Of a DNA stretch of 64,000 nucleotides, positions 41,567-49,665 are shown in pieces. The notes beneath the pieces were generated by a model. The model searched no databases. It was not told where the DNA came from and was given only the letters and a program-made list of their open reading frames with translations. Source of the DNA: Actinomadura harenae (lineage in GTDB: Bacteria; Actinomycetota; Actinomycetes; Streptosporangiales; Streptosporangiaceae); NCBI RefSeq assembly GCF_003696215.1, contig NZ_RFFG01000045.1, positions 1 through 64,000 of the forward strand, written 5' to 3'. A program made the translations under genes and the position numbers. Within the stretch, counting starts at the first letter, position 1. Each line of letters begins with the position of its first letter.

Positions 41567-42763
41567 ATGAGTGTCCGTTACAGCCCGTTCGACTTCGATG
41601 TCCAGAAGGACCCGTACCCGGTGTACGAGCGCCTGCGCGAGGAAGCCCCGGTCCACCGGAACGACGAGGACGACATCTGGGTCCTGTCCAGGCACGAGGA
41701 CGTCGAGGCGGCGCTGCGCGACTCGGCGCGTTTCTCCAGCGTGAACGGGCTGCGGATCGAGCCCGCGTTCTGGGGTCCGGACGCGGAGCGGTTCTTCTCG
41801 TTCGTCGCGATGGACCCGCCCAAGCACACCCGGATGCGCGGCCTGGTGTCCCGCGCGTTCACGGCCCGGCGGATCGCCGCGCTCGAGCCGCGCCTGCGCG
41901 AGATCGCGCGCGGCCACCTCGCGCCACTGCTGGAGGCCGGCGAGTTCGACCTGATGACCGACTTCGCCGCCCGGTTCCCGACCGACGTGATCTCCGAGCT
42001 GGTCGGCGTCCCCGAGGCCGACCGGGACCGGGTCCGCGACCTCGGCTCGGCGATCATGCACCGGCCGGAGGACGTCCCCGGCCCGGTGACCGACCTGCCG
42101 CCGGAGGCGCTGCAGGCGATCGGCGAGCTCGTCGGCTACTACACGCAGCTGACGATCGAGCGCGCCGGGGAGCGCCGCGACGACCTGCTGTCCGGCCTGC
42201 TGGACGTCGGCGAGGGCGAGGACCGGCTGACCCCCGAGGAGATCGTCGGGGTGCTGATCCTGCTGGTCGGGGCCGGGATCGAGACGTCCATGCTGCTGAT
42301 CGGCAACTGCTGGCACGCCGCCTGGACGCACCCGGACGCCCGCGCCGCGGCGCTGCGCGGCGGCCGCGTGAACGCGTGGATCGAGGAGACCCTGCGGTAC
42401 GACCCGTCCACGCAGGCGCTGGCGCGGACCGCGACCGAGGACGTCGAGCTGCACGGCGTCACCGTCCCGAAGGACGGCCGCGTACTGGCCCTGCTGGGCT
42501 CGGCGAACCGCGACCCGCGCGTCTTCAAGGACCCGGAGACCTTCGACCTCGACCGCGACACCGGGCGGGCGCTGTCGTTCGGCATCGGCCGCCACCACTG
42601 CCTGGGCTCGGCGCTCGGACGGCTGGAGGCGCGCATCGCGCTGTCGGAGATCGCGTCCGCCGTCGCCGACTTCGAGGTGGACGAGGCGGGCGTGAAGCGC
42701 ATCTACTCGTCCAACGACCGCGGTTTCGTGGCGCTCCCGACCCGGATCACCGCCCGCCACTGA
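41567..42763 (+). CDS. Cytochrome P450
   Basis: A 398-residue bacterial P450. I-helix LVGAGIETSMLL (the usual Asp or Glu plus Thr acid-alcohol pair is E-T), K-helix ExxR as EETLRYDPS, and the heme loop FGIGRHHCLGSALGRLE with the thiolate Cys. No ferredoxin or reductase is adjacent. GGAAGG precedes the ATG at 41567. A DPPKHTRMRGLVSRAFT block, typical of the C-helix, is intact. Substrate unknown; not obviously part of the sterol or beta-lactone clusters. Confidence 0.92.
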   Translation: MSVRYSPFDFDVQKDPYPVYERLREEAPVHRNDEDDIWVLSRHEDVEAALRDSARFSSVNGLRIEPAFWGPDAERFFSFVAMDPPKHTRMRGLVSRAFTARRIAALEPRLREIARGHLAPLLEAGEFDLMTDFAARFPTDVISELVGVPEADRDRVRDLGSAIMHRPEDVPGPVTDLPPEALQAIGELVGYYTQLTIERAGERRDDLLSGLLDVGEGEDRLTPEEIVGVLILLVGAGIETSMLLIGNCWHAAWTHPDARAAALRGGRVNAWIEETLRYDPSTQALARTATEDVELHGVTVPKDGRVLALLGSANRDPRVFKDPETFDLDRDTGRALSFGIGRHHCLGSALGRLEARIALSEIASAVADFEVDEAGVKRIYSSNDRGFVALPTRITARH

Positions 42764-42779
42764 CCCGGGCCGGACGGCC

Positions 42780-43589
42780 TCAGTGGTCGGGGTGCAGCGC
42801 GCCGCCGATGTAGGACGCGGCGAGCAGCGTGAAGATGTACGCCTGAAGGACCTGGACGAAGATCTCGAAGGCGGTCAGGACCACCGACATCAGCACCCCG
42901 ACCACGCCCAGCCCGAGGCCCGCGACCGTGGGCCGTTCCAGGAGGAACCACCACGCCACGGTCGCGAAGAAGGCCAGCAGGATGTGCCCGGCGAACATGT
43001 TCGCGAACAGCCGCACCGACTGCGTGAACGGCCGCAGGACCAGGTGCTGGAGCAGTTCGATCGGCGCGTAGAACACGTACACCCAGACGGGCAGGCCGGG
43101 CGGGAACATGATGTTCCGGAGGTATCCGGCGAGCCCCTGCTCGCGGACGCTGATAACCAGGTAGAGCGCGTAGCAGAGCAGCGCGAGCAGCAGCGGCATC
43201 GCGAAGTGCGAGGTCGCGGGCAGTTGCAGGACGGGCACGTCCCCCATGAGGTTCATGGCGAGGACGAACAGGAACAGCGGCAGCAGGAACGGCATCCACC
43301 GGTCGCCGTCCGCGCCGATCATCGGCCGCGCGATCTGGTCGCGGACGAACAGGTGGCCGACCTCCCCGAGGTTCTGGACCCCGCGCGGGACGAGCGCCGG
43401 GCGCCCGAACGCGCGCCAGGAGAAGACGATCACCGCCACGGCCGAGAGCACGATCAGCAGCACCGGCTTGGTGATCCAGTCGGGCAGCACACCCGGCCAG
43501 AGCGGCCCCCACTGGAACAGCTCCCCGCCGGGGGCGTGGAACTCGTCGGCTGCGATCCGCGGGATCGGTGCGGACGGTGCGGTCGGCAT
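42780..43589 (-). CDS. atpB: Orphan F1Fo ATP synthase subunit a (AtpB)
   Basis: A 269-residue protein with the fold of ATP synthase subunit a. The essential Arg is present: Arg193 in PFTQSVRLFANMFAGH, and the last helix carries FEIFVQVLQAYIFTLL with the conserved Gln. N-terminal ELFQWGP and the helix regions up to FGRPALVPRGVQN are also normal. No other atp subunit gene lies in the window, so this is a solitary copy beside a TetR gene. GGGAGGG precedes the ATG at 43589. It could replace the housekeeping subunit under certain conditions, for example as a resistant variant against an ATP synthase inhibitor; that is inference. Confidence 0.9.
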   Translation of the reverse strand: MPTAPSAPIPRIAADEFHAPGGELFQWGPLWPGVLPDWITKPVLLIVLSAVAVIVFSWRAFGRPALVPRGVQNLGEVGHLFVRDQIARPMIGADGDRWMPFLLPLFLFVLAMNLMGDVPVLQLPATSHFAMPLLLALLCYALYLVISVREQGLAGYLRNIMFPPGLPVWVYVFYAPIELLQHLVLRPFTQSVRLFANMFAGHILLAFFATVAWWFLLERPTVAGLGLGVVGVLMSVVLTAFEIFVQVLQAYIFTLLAASYIGGALHPDH

Positions 43590-43611
43590 GCGGCGGCCCT
43601 CCCGAGCATGA

Positions 43612-43651
43612 TGATACGCCTGTACCACTTAGAAATGGTACAGGCGTATCA
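43612..43651. promoter_or_regulatory. Large inverted repeat, 16-bp perfect arms, between tetR and orphan atpB
   Basis: TGATACGCCTGTACCA (43612-43627) and TGGTACAGGCGTATCA (43636-43651) with spacer CTTAGAAA. It starts right after the TetR stop codon and ends 23 bases before the atpB ATG. It may be the operator for the TetR protein, or a hairpin controlling read-through into atpB. Confidence 0.8.
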
Positions 43652-44263
43652 CTAACGCCGGAACAGCCGGTCCAGGTGGTAGACGAGGATCGCGCGGGCC
43701 TCCGCGCCGTCCCGGTGCCCGGCCATCACGCCGGAGCCGAGCCCCTGCGCCATCGTGAACAGCCCGGCGGCCGTGGTCAGCGCGTCCAGGCCGGGGTCGA
43801 TCTCGCCGGCCTCCTGCGCGCGCGTGATGTGCTCGGCGAGGAAACGGTCCGTCGCGCTGTGGTGCGGCGACCCGACCCGCTCGGCGAAGCCGGGATCGTC
43901 CAGGACGAGGAGGAAGAAGGCGTTGTAGGTGCGCCAGAGCCGCCGGCCCTCGTCGTCCAGGGGCATGACCGCGGTGAGCGCGCCCTCCAGGACCGCGCGC
44001 GGCGGCGGCGGGGACGCGCCGCCGCTCTCCTCGGCGATCCGCGAGACCATCCGCGCCGACATCTGCTCCCCCAGGAACGGCACCGCGCCGAGGAGCAGCT
44101 CCAGCTTGCTCTCGAAGTAGTACTGGACGAGCCGGACCGACACCCCCGCCTCGGCCGCGACCTCGCGCATCGTGGCCGCCTGGAGCCCGCGCGCGCCCGC
44201 GATCCGCAGCAGCGCCCCGGCGATCTGCCTGCGCCGCTGCTCGTGATCGACCTTCTTCGGCAC
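43652..44263 (-). CDS. TetR-family regulator upstream of orphan atpB
   Basis: A 203-residue TetR protein: basic start PKKVDHEQRRRQIAGALLRIAGARG and HTH TMREVAAEAGVSVRLVQYYFESKLELL. GTG at 44263 is preceded by GGAGGG; longer starts give only low-complexity Arg/Pro. It is cotranscribed toward atpB with the 16-bp inverted repeat directly between, and divergent from the pentapeptide-repeat gene, with a second inverted repeat (44294-44318) in that gap. It may control both neighbours. Confidence 0.9.
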   Translation of the reverse strand: MPKKVDHEQRRRQIAGALLRIAGARGLQAATMREVAAEAGVSVRLVQYYFESKLELLLGAVPFLGEQMSARMVSRIAEESGGASPPPPRAVLEGALTAVMPLDDEGRRLWRTYNAFFLLVLDDPGFAERVGSPHHSATDRFLAEHITRAQEAGEIDPGLDALTTAAGLFTMAQGLGSGVMAGHRDGAEARAILVYHLDRLFRR

Positions 44264-44293
44264 CGCGCCACGCCCTCCGTCCCCCGGGAATAC

Positions 44294-44318
44294 GACCCGG
44301 CCAGGGTACGGCCGGGTC
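44294..44318. promoter_or_regulatory. Inverted repeat in tetR/pentapeptide-gene divergent region
   Basis: GACCCGGCC (44294-44302) and GGCCGGGTC (44310-44318) around AGGGTAC. It lies 17-41 bases before the pentapeptide ATG. A candidate operator. Confidence 0.5.
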
Positions 44319-44334
44319 GGGTACGGTCGGCGGC

Positions 44335-45036
44335 ATGTCCGCGTCAAGCACGAGTCCGCGCTCCCCCCGGCAACCGCGCCTTCCGCGCCTCCCGCGCCTT
44401 CCGCGTCTTCCCCAGGGGCTCGTCCCCGCCGGGCGCGACGACGCCGAACTCGTCCACGACGCCAAGTTCCTGACCCTGGACTACGGCGCGCTCGACCTGG
44501 TCACCCCCGGGGAGGACCCGGAGGACGTCACGTTCGAGCGCTGCCGCTTCACCGACACGCGGCTCGCCGGGCTCACCCTGCACCGCGCGGGCTTCGCCGA
44601 CGTCGCGTTCCGCGGCTGCGACCTGGCCAACCTGCGGCTGTTCGACTCCCGCTTCTTCAACACCGCGGTCACCACCTGCCGGATGACCGGCACGCAGTTC
44701 ACCGAGTCGGGCCTGCGCGACGTGACGTTCGAGGGCTGCCGCGCCGACCTGTCCGGATTCCGCTTCGCGGTGCTCCGGAACGTGGTGTTCCGCGACTGCA
44801 ACCTCACCGAGGCGAACTTCCAGAACGCCGAGCTGCGCGACGTCCGGTTCGAGGACTGCGCGCTGGTCGCGGCCCAGTTCAGCCAGGCGTCCGTGCGGGA
44901 CGTCCGGTTCGACGGGTGCGACCTGTCCGGCCTCGGCGGCGTGGACGGCCTGGACGGCGCGACGGTCGGGCCGTCCGACGCGCGCTCGCTACTGCCGTCC
45001 TTCGCCACCGCGCTGGGCGTCACGATCGACGACTGA
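44335..45036 (+). CDS. Pentapeptide-repeat protein
   Basis: A 233-residue protein. After a short disordered N-terminus with PRLPRLPRLPRLP repeats, residues about 65-210 follow the pentapeptide A(D/N)LXX-like pattern: VTFERCRFTDTRLAGLTLHRAGFADVAFRGCDLANLRLFDSRFF and RDVRFEDCALVAAQFSQASVRDVRFDGCDLSGL. This folds as a right-handed quadrilateral beta-helix; MfpA/Qnr-type members mimic DNA and protect gyrase, but many have other roles and no such assignment is made here. ATG at 44335 is close to a TACGGT element, so it may be leaderless. Convergent with the TetR gene at 45056. Confidence 0.85.
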   Translation: MSASSTSPRSPRQPRLPRLPRLPRLPQGLVPAGRDDAELVHDAKFLTLDYGALDLVTPGEDPEDVTFERCRFTDTRLAGLTLHRAGFADVAFRGCDLANLRLFDSRFFNTAVTTCRMTGTQFTESGLRDVTFEGCRADLSGFRFAVLRNVVFRDCNLTEANFQNAELRDVRFEDCALVAAQFSQASVRDVRFDGCDLSGLGGVDGLDGATVGPSDARSLLPSFATALGVTIDD

Positions 45037-45055
45037 GTTCCCCGGACCGGGACGG

Positions 45056-45637
45056 TCAGGACGGATCGGCGGCCTCGCGGACGACCAGGCGGCTCAGCCG
45101 GTGGCCGAGCTCCTCGTCGAGCGGGGCGTGCTCCAGCATGAGCCGGTACCAGAGCACGCCGTAGACGAGGTCCGTCAGCAGCTCGGGGTCGGCGTCCGGC
45201 GCGACCTCGCCGCGCGCGGCCGCGCGGTCGAGGATCGAGCGGAACACCTCGCGCCGCACGAGCAGGAAGCGCTCCCGGAACCGCGCCGCGAACCCCGGTT
45301 CGAGCAGCGCCTCGGCCATCAGCCCGACGAGGGCGGCGCGCTGCCCGCGCTGGCGGAAGGTCGGGGCGAGGAAGACGTCCAGGTCGGCGCCGAGCGACCC
45401 CTCGTCGGGGACGGCGACCGCCGCCTCCACCAGCCCGGCCATGGCCTCCAGCACGACCTCCGCCTTGGACGGCCACCAGCGGTAGACCGTCTGCTTCCCC
45501 ACGCCCGCGCGGGCCGCGATGCCCTGCATGGTCAGCGCGGCGTACCCGCGCTCCTGGAGCTCGCCCATGGCCGCTTCGAGAATCGCCCGCCGGGCCGCCT
45601 CGCTGCGCGGACGGCCGGGGCCGCGTTGTCCGGTCAT
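45056..45637 (-). CDS. TetR-family regulator of the adjacent SDR gene
   Basis: A 193-residue TetR protein: GPGRPRSEAARRAILEAAMGELQERGYAALTMQGIAARAGVGKQTVYRWWPSKAEVVLEAM is a canonical HTH domain with the YRWWPSK variant. It is divergent from the SDR gene at 45708, and the 70-base gap contains a nearly ideal operator (45652-45689) spanning a -10-like TATAAA. The regulator and enzyme are therefore likely a pair in which the SDR substrate is the inducer. Confidence 0.92.
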   Translation of the reverse strand: MTGQRGPGRPRSEAARRAILEAAMGELQERGYAALTMQGIAARAGVGKQTVYRWWPSKAEVVLEAMAGLVEAAVAVPDEGSLGADLDVFLAPTFRQRGQRAALVGLMAEALLEPGFAARFRERFLLVRREVFRSILDRAAARGEVAPDADPELLTDLVYGVLWYRLMLEHAPLDEELGHRLSRLVVREAADPS

Positions 45638-45651
45638 CCCGCCAATTTACA

Positions 45652-45689
45652 AGACGGTACGTCTCGTATAAAATCGAGACGTACCGTCT
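45652..45689. promoter_or_regulatory. TetR operator with 15-bp arms spanning a -10 element
   Basis: AGACGGTACGTCTCG (45652-45666) and CGAGACGTACCGTCT (45675-45689) around TATAAAAT. Each arm is itself nearly palindromic, so two dimers may bind. A TTTACA at 45646-45651 could serve as the -35. Confidence 0.85.
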
Positions 45690-45707
45690 AGAAAAGGAAG
45701 TAAGCAG

Positions 45708-46400
45708 ATGCGCGTCGTAGTCATGGGTGGCACGTCCGGAATCGGCCGCGCGGCGGCCGAGCGGCTCACCGCGCAGGGCGCCGAGGTGATCGTCACCGGG
45801 CGTGCCCCCGAGAAGCTCGCCGAGCTCAAGGCCACCGTTTCCGCCGCCGAGCAGGTCGACGGCACCGACGAGACCCAGGTGCGCGAGTTCTTCGAGCGGA
45901 CCGGGGAGTTCGACCACCTGGTCCTCGCTTTCAGCCCCGGCGCGGACGCCCTGGGCCCGGTGGCCGAGGTCGGCGACGACGCCGTCCGGCGGATGTTCGA
46001 GGGCAAGCTTTTCGCGTACCTGTCGGCGATCCGGTTGTCGCAGGGCAAGGTCAAGGGTTCGATCACCATGCTGTCGGCCGCGTCCGCCCGCGCGGCGAAC
46101 CCGGGCACGGCCGTGCTCGCGGCGGTGAACGGCGCGATCGAGCGGACCGTCCCGCCGCTCGCCGCCGAGCTCGCGCCCGTCCGCGTGAACGTCGTCGCCC
46201 CGGGCCTGATCGACACGCCCTGGTGGTCGTTCGTCCCGGAGGACCAGCGTGACGAGACGTTCGGCCGCTTCACCGGCGCGCTGCCGGTCCCGCGCCCCGG
46301 CCGTCCCGAGGAGGTCGCGGACGCGATCGCCTACCTGGTCACCGCCGACTACGTCACCGGAACGATCCTCCCGGTCGACGGCGGCAGCACCATTTCCTGA
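45708..46400 (+). CDS. Atypical short-chain dehydrogenase/reductase
   Basis: A 230-residue SDR. The cofactor motif GGTSGIGRAAAERLTAQG (TGxxxGIG pattern) is intact and the C-terminal VADAIAYLVTADYVTGTILPVDGGSTI is normal. Ser123 (MLSAAS) is in place, but the expected catalytic YxxxK is replaced by TAVLAAVNGA (no Tyr, no Lys), so classical oxidoreductase chemistry is doubtful. Such VNGA-type SDRs occur in bacteria. AAAAGGAAG precedes the ATG at 45708. It is controlled by the divergent TetR gene. Confidence 0.88.
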   Translation: MRVVVMGGTSGIGRAAAERLTAQGAEVIVTGRAPEKLAELKATVSAAEQVDGTDETQVREFFERTGEFDHLVLAFSPGADALGPVAEVGDDAVRRMFEGKLFAYLSAIRLSQGKVKGSITMLSAASARAANPGTAVLAAVNGAIERTVPPLAAELAPVRVNVVAPGLIDTPWWSFVPEDQRDETFGRFTGALPVPRPGRPEEVADAIAYLVTADYVTGTILPVDGGSTIS

Positions 46401-46411
46401 CCCTCCGCCCC

Positions 46412-46445
46412 CGGCCCCGGAACGCCCTCGCGCGTCCCGGGGCCG
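46412..46445 (+). terminator. Hairpin after the SDR gene
   Basis: CGGCCCCGG (46412-46420) pairs with CCGGGGCCG (46437-46445) around a 16-base loop. Confidence 0.6.
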
Positions 46446-46497
46446 ACCCGCAAAATCGCTGGCCGCCGCCGCCGCGTCCGGCGTAGCCTGCGCGGTC

Positions 46498-47262
46498 GTG
46501 CTGATCAACGACGTGCAGGCGTTCCTGCGGACCATCCCCGACGACCAGCGGCTCCGGGTCGGGCCGTTCACCGCCAAGATCAACGCGGACGATCCCGACC
46601 TGCCGTTCAACTTCGCCGTCCCCGACGACGACGCGGACCCGACGGCGGACGAGATCGACGCCCTGATCAGGGCCTTCCGGGACCGGTCCCGCGTTCCCCG
46701 CCTCGAATACGTCCCGCGCGCCGCGCCGAGGGTCGAGGCCGCCCTCCTCGCCGCCGGGTTCACCCCCGAGGGCCGCTTCCCGCTGCTGGTCCGCCCGCCG
46801 TCCGAGGACGTGGACGCGCCGGTCGGCCCAGGCGTCGGCGTCGGCGTCGGCCTCGTCCCCGCGTCCGCGACGGACGACCTGTGGGCCGTCGCCCGGGTCA
46901 CCAACGCCGCGTTCGGCGCGCCCCCGCCCGCCGAGCACGACCTCACGCGCCTGCGCCGCGTCCTCGCCGGGGACGGCCTGGTCGCCGCCGCCCGCGACAC
47001 GACCTCGGGCGAGATCATCGGCGCGGGCATGCTCCTCGCCCCGAAGTCGGGCGTCGCCGAGGTCGCGGGCATCGCCACCGCCCCGTCCCACCGCCGCCGG
47101 GGCGTCGGGGGCGCCGTCACGGCCGCCCTCACCCGCGCGGGCGCACGAGCCGGAATCACCACCCTGTTCCTCACCCCGGCCGACGACCGGGCGGCCAGCG
47201 TCTACGCACGCGTCGGCTACCAGAAGCAGGGCGAGGCCCTCTTCATCTCGCTGCGCCCGTAG
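46498..47262 (+). CDS. GNAT-family N-acetyltransferase
   Basis: A 254-residue protein with a divergent N-terminal half and a C-terminal GNAT domain: GAGMLLAPKSGVAEVAGIATAPSHRRRGVGGAVTAALTRAGARAGITTLFLTPADDRAASVYARVGYQKQGEALFISL. RRRGVGGAV is the acetyl-CoA pyrophosphate loop and VYARVGYQ the usual final motif. GTG at 46498 lies about eight bases after a TAGCCT element, as in leaderless transcripts. Acyl acceptor unknown. Confidence 0.85.
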   Translation: MLINDVQAFLRTIPDDQRLRVGPFTAKINADDPDLPFNFAVPDDDADPTADEIDALIRAFRDRSRVPRLEYVPRAAPRVEAALLAAGFTPEGRFPLLVRPPSEDVDAPVGPGVGVGVGLVPASATDDLWAVARVTNAAFGAPPPAEHDLTRLRRVLAGDGLVAAARDTTSGEIIGAGMLLAPKSGVAEVAGIATAPSHRRRGVGGAVTAALTRAGARAGITTLFLTPADDRAASVYARVGYQKQGEALFISLRP

Positions 47263-47272
47263 ACGCCGGGGG

Positions 47273-48166
47273 CTACCAAGTAGCGGCCCCCTTGAAGCTC
47301 GTGGCGGCGGGGAGGTAGGCGAGGGCGGCGCGGGCGGCGGTGATGTCGTAGGTGCGGTGCTGGGCGAGGTGGCTGATGGCGTAGCGGGTCAGGTGGGGCG
47401 GGCGGGGGCTGCGCGCCAGAAGGTAGGTGCCCTCGGCGAGAGCGGCGAGGGCCTTGGCCGGACGGTGCGGAAGGTAGAGGGGGCGGGCCCGGACGCCTCG
47501 CTCGGCCAAGAGCGCGCGGAGCGCCGTGTCGAGGAGGACGGGCTCGGCGTCGGTGACGTTGTAGACGCCGGGCGGACCGGTCAGGGCCTGACGGCAGGCG
47601 TGGACGAGGTTGCCGATCGACGTGAGGCTGATCCGCTGACGGCCGGTGCCGACGGCGGGGAGGACAGGCCCCCGGACGGCCGACAGGACACGGGGCAGCA
47701 GCGTCGTGTCGCCCGGCCCGTAGACGGCGTGGGGACGCAGGACGACGGCGTCCGGGCGGCTCAGGACGAGGCGCTCGGCGGCGGCCTTGGACGCGCTGTA
47801 CGCGTTGAGGTGCCGGACGGCGGGACCCGCGGACTCGGGGGTCATGACATGCGGGACGCGGGCGTCGTAGACGCTCGCCGTGCTGACATGGACGAACCGG
47901 GCGCCCGGCCAGGTCGCGAGGACGTTGCGGGTGCCGAGCAGGTTGACGGCGAACAGGTCGGAAGCGGGGCCCCAGTCGGTGACGCCGCCCGCGCAGTGGA
48001 TCACGGCGTCGACGGGCGGCGGGGTTCCGAGGGGGCCGTGGGTGATGTCCCAGAAGCGGTGGCCGGGACGGCGTCCGAAGGTGAGGACGTCGTGGTCGGC
48101 GGCGGCGAGGGCGCGGGCGACGGCTCCGCCGACGAAGCCGGACGCGCCGGTGACGGCGATCCTCAT
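47273..48166 (-). CDS. OleD-like NAD-dependent epimerase/reductase
   Basis: A 297-residue extended SDR. The cofactor motif GASGFVGG lies at 7-14, and the catalytic Ser/Thr, Tyr and Lys are intact (VHVSTASVYD and YSASKAAAERL). It resembles OleD-type reductases that reduce the 2-alkyl-3-ketoacid made by OleA to a 2-alkyl-3-hydroxyacid, the substrate of OleC; the AGGVTDWGP block and the 3-beta-HSD-like character fit. ATG at 48166 overlaps the ligase stop by four bases. It is the last gene of the five-gene operon. Confidence 0.8.
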   Translation of the reverse strand: MRIAVTGASGFVGGAVARALAAADHDVLTFGRRPGHRFWDITHGPLGTPPPVDAVIHCAGGVTDWGPASDLFAVNLLGTRNVLATWPGARFVHVSTASVYDARVPHVMTPESAGPAVRHLNAYSASKAAAERLVLSRPDAVVLRPHAVYGPGDTTLLPRVLSAVRGPVLPAVGTGRQRISLTSIGNLVHACRQALTGPPGVYNVTDAEPVLLDTALRALLAERGVRARPLYLPHRPAKALAALAEGTYLLARSPRPPHLTRYAISHLAQHRTYDITAARAALAYLPAATSFKGAATW

Positions 48167-49665
48167 CGGACGGCCTCGCGCGGCAGGACGGCCTCCCGCA
48201 GCCGGTCGCGGTCGAGCTTGCGGGTCCGGCCGGAGCGCGGCAGGGACGGCAGGACGACGATCCGGTCCGGCAGGGCGTCGTGGTCGATGAGCTGCGGGAG
48301 ACGTCGCCGCAGCTCATCGGGGGTGGCGGTCCCGGTGACGGCGAGGACGACCTCCTCGTCGCCGGTCTCCGGGTCGGGGACGCCGACGATGGCGGCCTCG
48401 TCCACGCCGTCCAGGGTGGTGATCGCGGGTTCGTAGAGCCCCGGGTACAAGTTGAACTTGCCGCGGATGAGCATGTCCTTCTTGCGGCCGATGAGTACCA
48501 GCCGGTCACTTTCCCTGCGGACGAGGTCGCCCGTGGGGAGTTCGGTGAGCGGCGGTTCGCCGAGGTAGCCGCGGCACAGGTTCGGGCCGGAGAGCCAGAG
48601 TTCGCCGTCCGAAGCTACGCGCGTGTGCACGAGCGGGGTGCCGAGGTTGTCGCCACCACTGGTGTGGGCGAGTTTCTCCTGAGCGGACGCAATGGCGACA
48701 GGCAGGATCTCGGTCATCGCATACACGGAGAGCACCTCCGCATGCGGTGCGGCCTCGATCGCGCGCCTCAGCACACCGGCCGGAGCGGGCGCGGCACCCA
48801 GCAGGACGTAGCGCAAGGACTTGGGCAGCAACGGCTCGGCGTCCAAGACCTCGGCCAGGTGCACGGGGACGCAGAAGGTGTGCGTCGCGCCGCGTTCGCG
48901 GAGCTGCAGCGCGAACCGTTTCGGCGACGCGGACAGAGGCGGCATCGACCAGCGCGCCCCGGAGACCAGCGTCGGAAGCCCGAGCATCAGCTGGTCCGTG
49001 TGGACGACGTCGCCCGGCCCCAGAGGCAGCCGCTCGCGGAACAGGTCGAGCGCGGCGACGAGCGACGCCTGGGTGTGGACGACCGCCCGCGGCTTCGCCG
49101 TGGTCCCGGAGGTGAAGATGACGGCCGCGGGCGCGTCCGGATCGGGGTCCGCCTCGGGGCCGGGGTCGGACGCGTCGTGCCCGGTCAGGAGGCTGTGGAG
49201 GCTGAGCGAGTCGCGCGGGACGCCGGGCAGGCGGGGCCCGGTGTGGATGTGCCGGAGCGGAAGGTCCGCGAGGTCGGGCAGGAGGAGGCCGCGGCGGCGC
49301 GCCAGGGCGCGGACGGGCCGGAGGCGGCTCGCCGCGTACAGGACGGATTCGGCCGCCGACCAGCGCGGGGACGCGAGGCGGAGGCGGGCGGCGAACATCT
49401 CGGGGCCCGCACCGGGGTCGGCGAACACGACCACTCCCCCGGCGGCGACGACGCCGAGCGCCAGGACGAGGCTGTCCCGGGACGGCCGCACCGAGAACAG
49501 GACGCCGTCCCCCGCCCGCATGCCGTTCGCCCGCAGCCCGTGCCGGACGGCGAGGATCCGGTGGCGCAGCTCGCCGTAGGTCATCTCGGTCCCGTCGCCC
49601 GCGACGAGCGCGACGGCGGACGGGGTGCGCGCCGCCTGGTCCAGGAGGCGTCGGATCAGGGTCAT
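48163..49665 (-). CDS. OleC-like adenylate-forming enzyme (candidate beta-lactone synthetase)
   Basis: A 500-residue ANL enzyme. Phosphate loop AAVIFTSGTTAKPRAVVHTQ, YAMTEILPVAIA, hinge and motif RKKDMLIRGKFNLYPGLYEPAI, and catalytic Lys region SGRTRKLDRD. In OleC and LstC-type enzymes such a protein uses ATP to convert a beta-hydroxy acid into a beta-lactone rather than a CoA ester. The RGKFNLYPGLYEP block differs from ordinary acyl-CoA ligases and, with OleA- and OleD-like neighbours, supports this role. Its start overlaps the P450 stop (ATGA) and its stop overlaps the OleD-like start. Confidence 0.78.
   Translation of the reverse strand: MTLIRRLLDQAARTPSAVALVAGDGTEMTYGELRHRILAVRHGLRANGMRAGDGVLFSVRPSRDSLVLALGVVAAGGVVVFADPGAGPEMFAARLRLASPRWSAAESVLYAASRLRPVRALARRRGLLLPDLADLPLRHIHTGPRLPGVPRDSLSLHSLLTGHDASDPGPEADPDPDAPAAVIFTSGTTAKPRAVVHTQASLVAALDLFRERLPLGPGDVVHTDQLMLGLPTLVSGARWSMPPLSASPKRFALQLRERGATHTFCVPVHLAEVLDAEPLLPKSLRYVLLGAAPAPAGVLRRAIEAAPHAEVLSVYAMTEILPVAIASAQEKLAHTSGGDNLGTPLVHTRVASDGELWLSGPNLCRGYLGEPPLTELPTGDLVRRESDRLVLIGRKKDMLIRGKFNLYPGLYEPAITTLDGVDEAAIVGVPDPETGDEEVVLAVTGTATPDELRRRLPQLIDHDALPDRIVVLPSLPRSGRTRKLDRDRLREAVLPREAVR

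Noticed and set aside
42757..42786. Hairpin between the P450 and orphan atpB genes
   Set aside because: Only a short stem (CCACTGA / TCAGTGG) around a 16-base loop; too weak to call as a terminator.
44481..47174. Long minus-strand open frame across the pentapeptide, TetR, SDR and GNAT genes
   Set aside because: It runs antisense to four genes with clear families and has no domain of its own.
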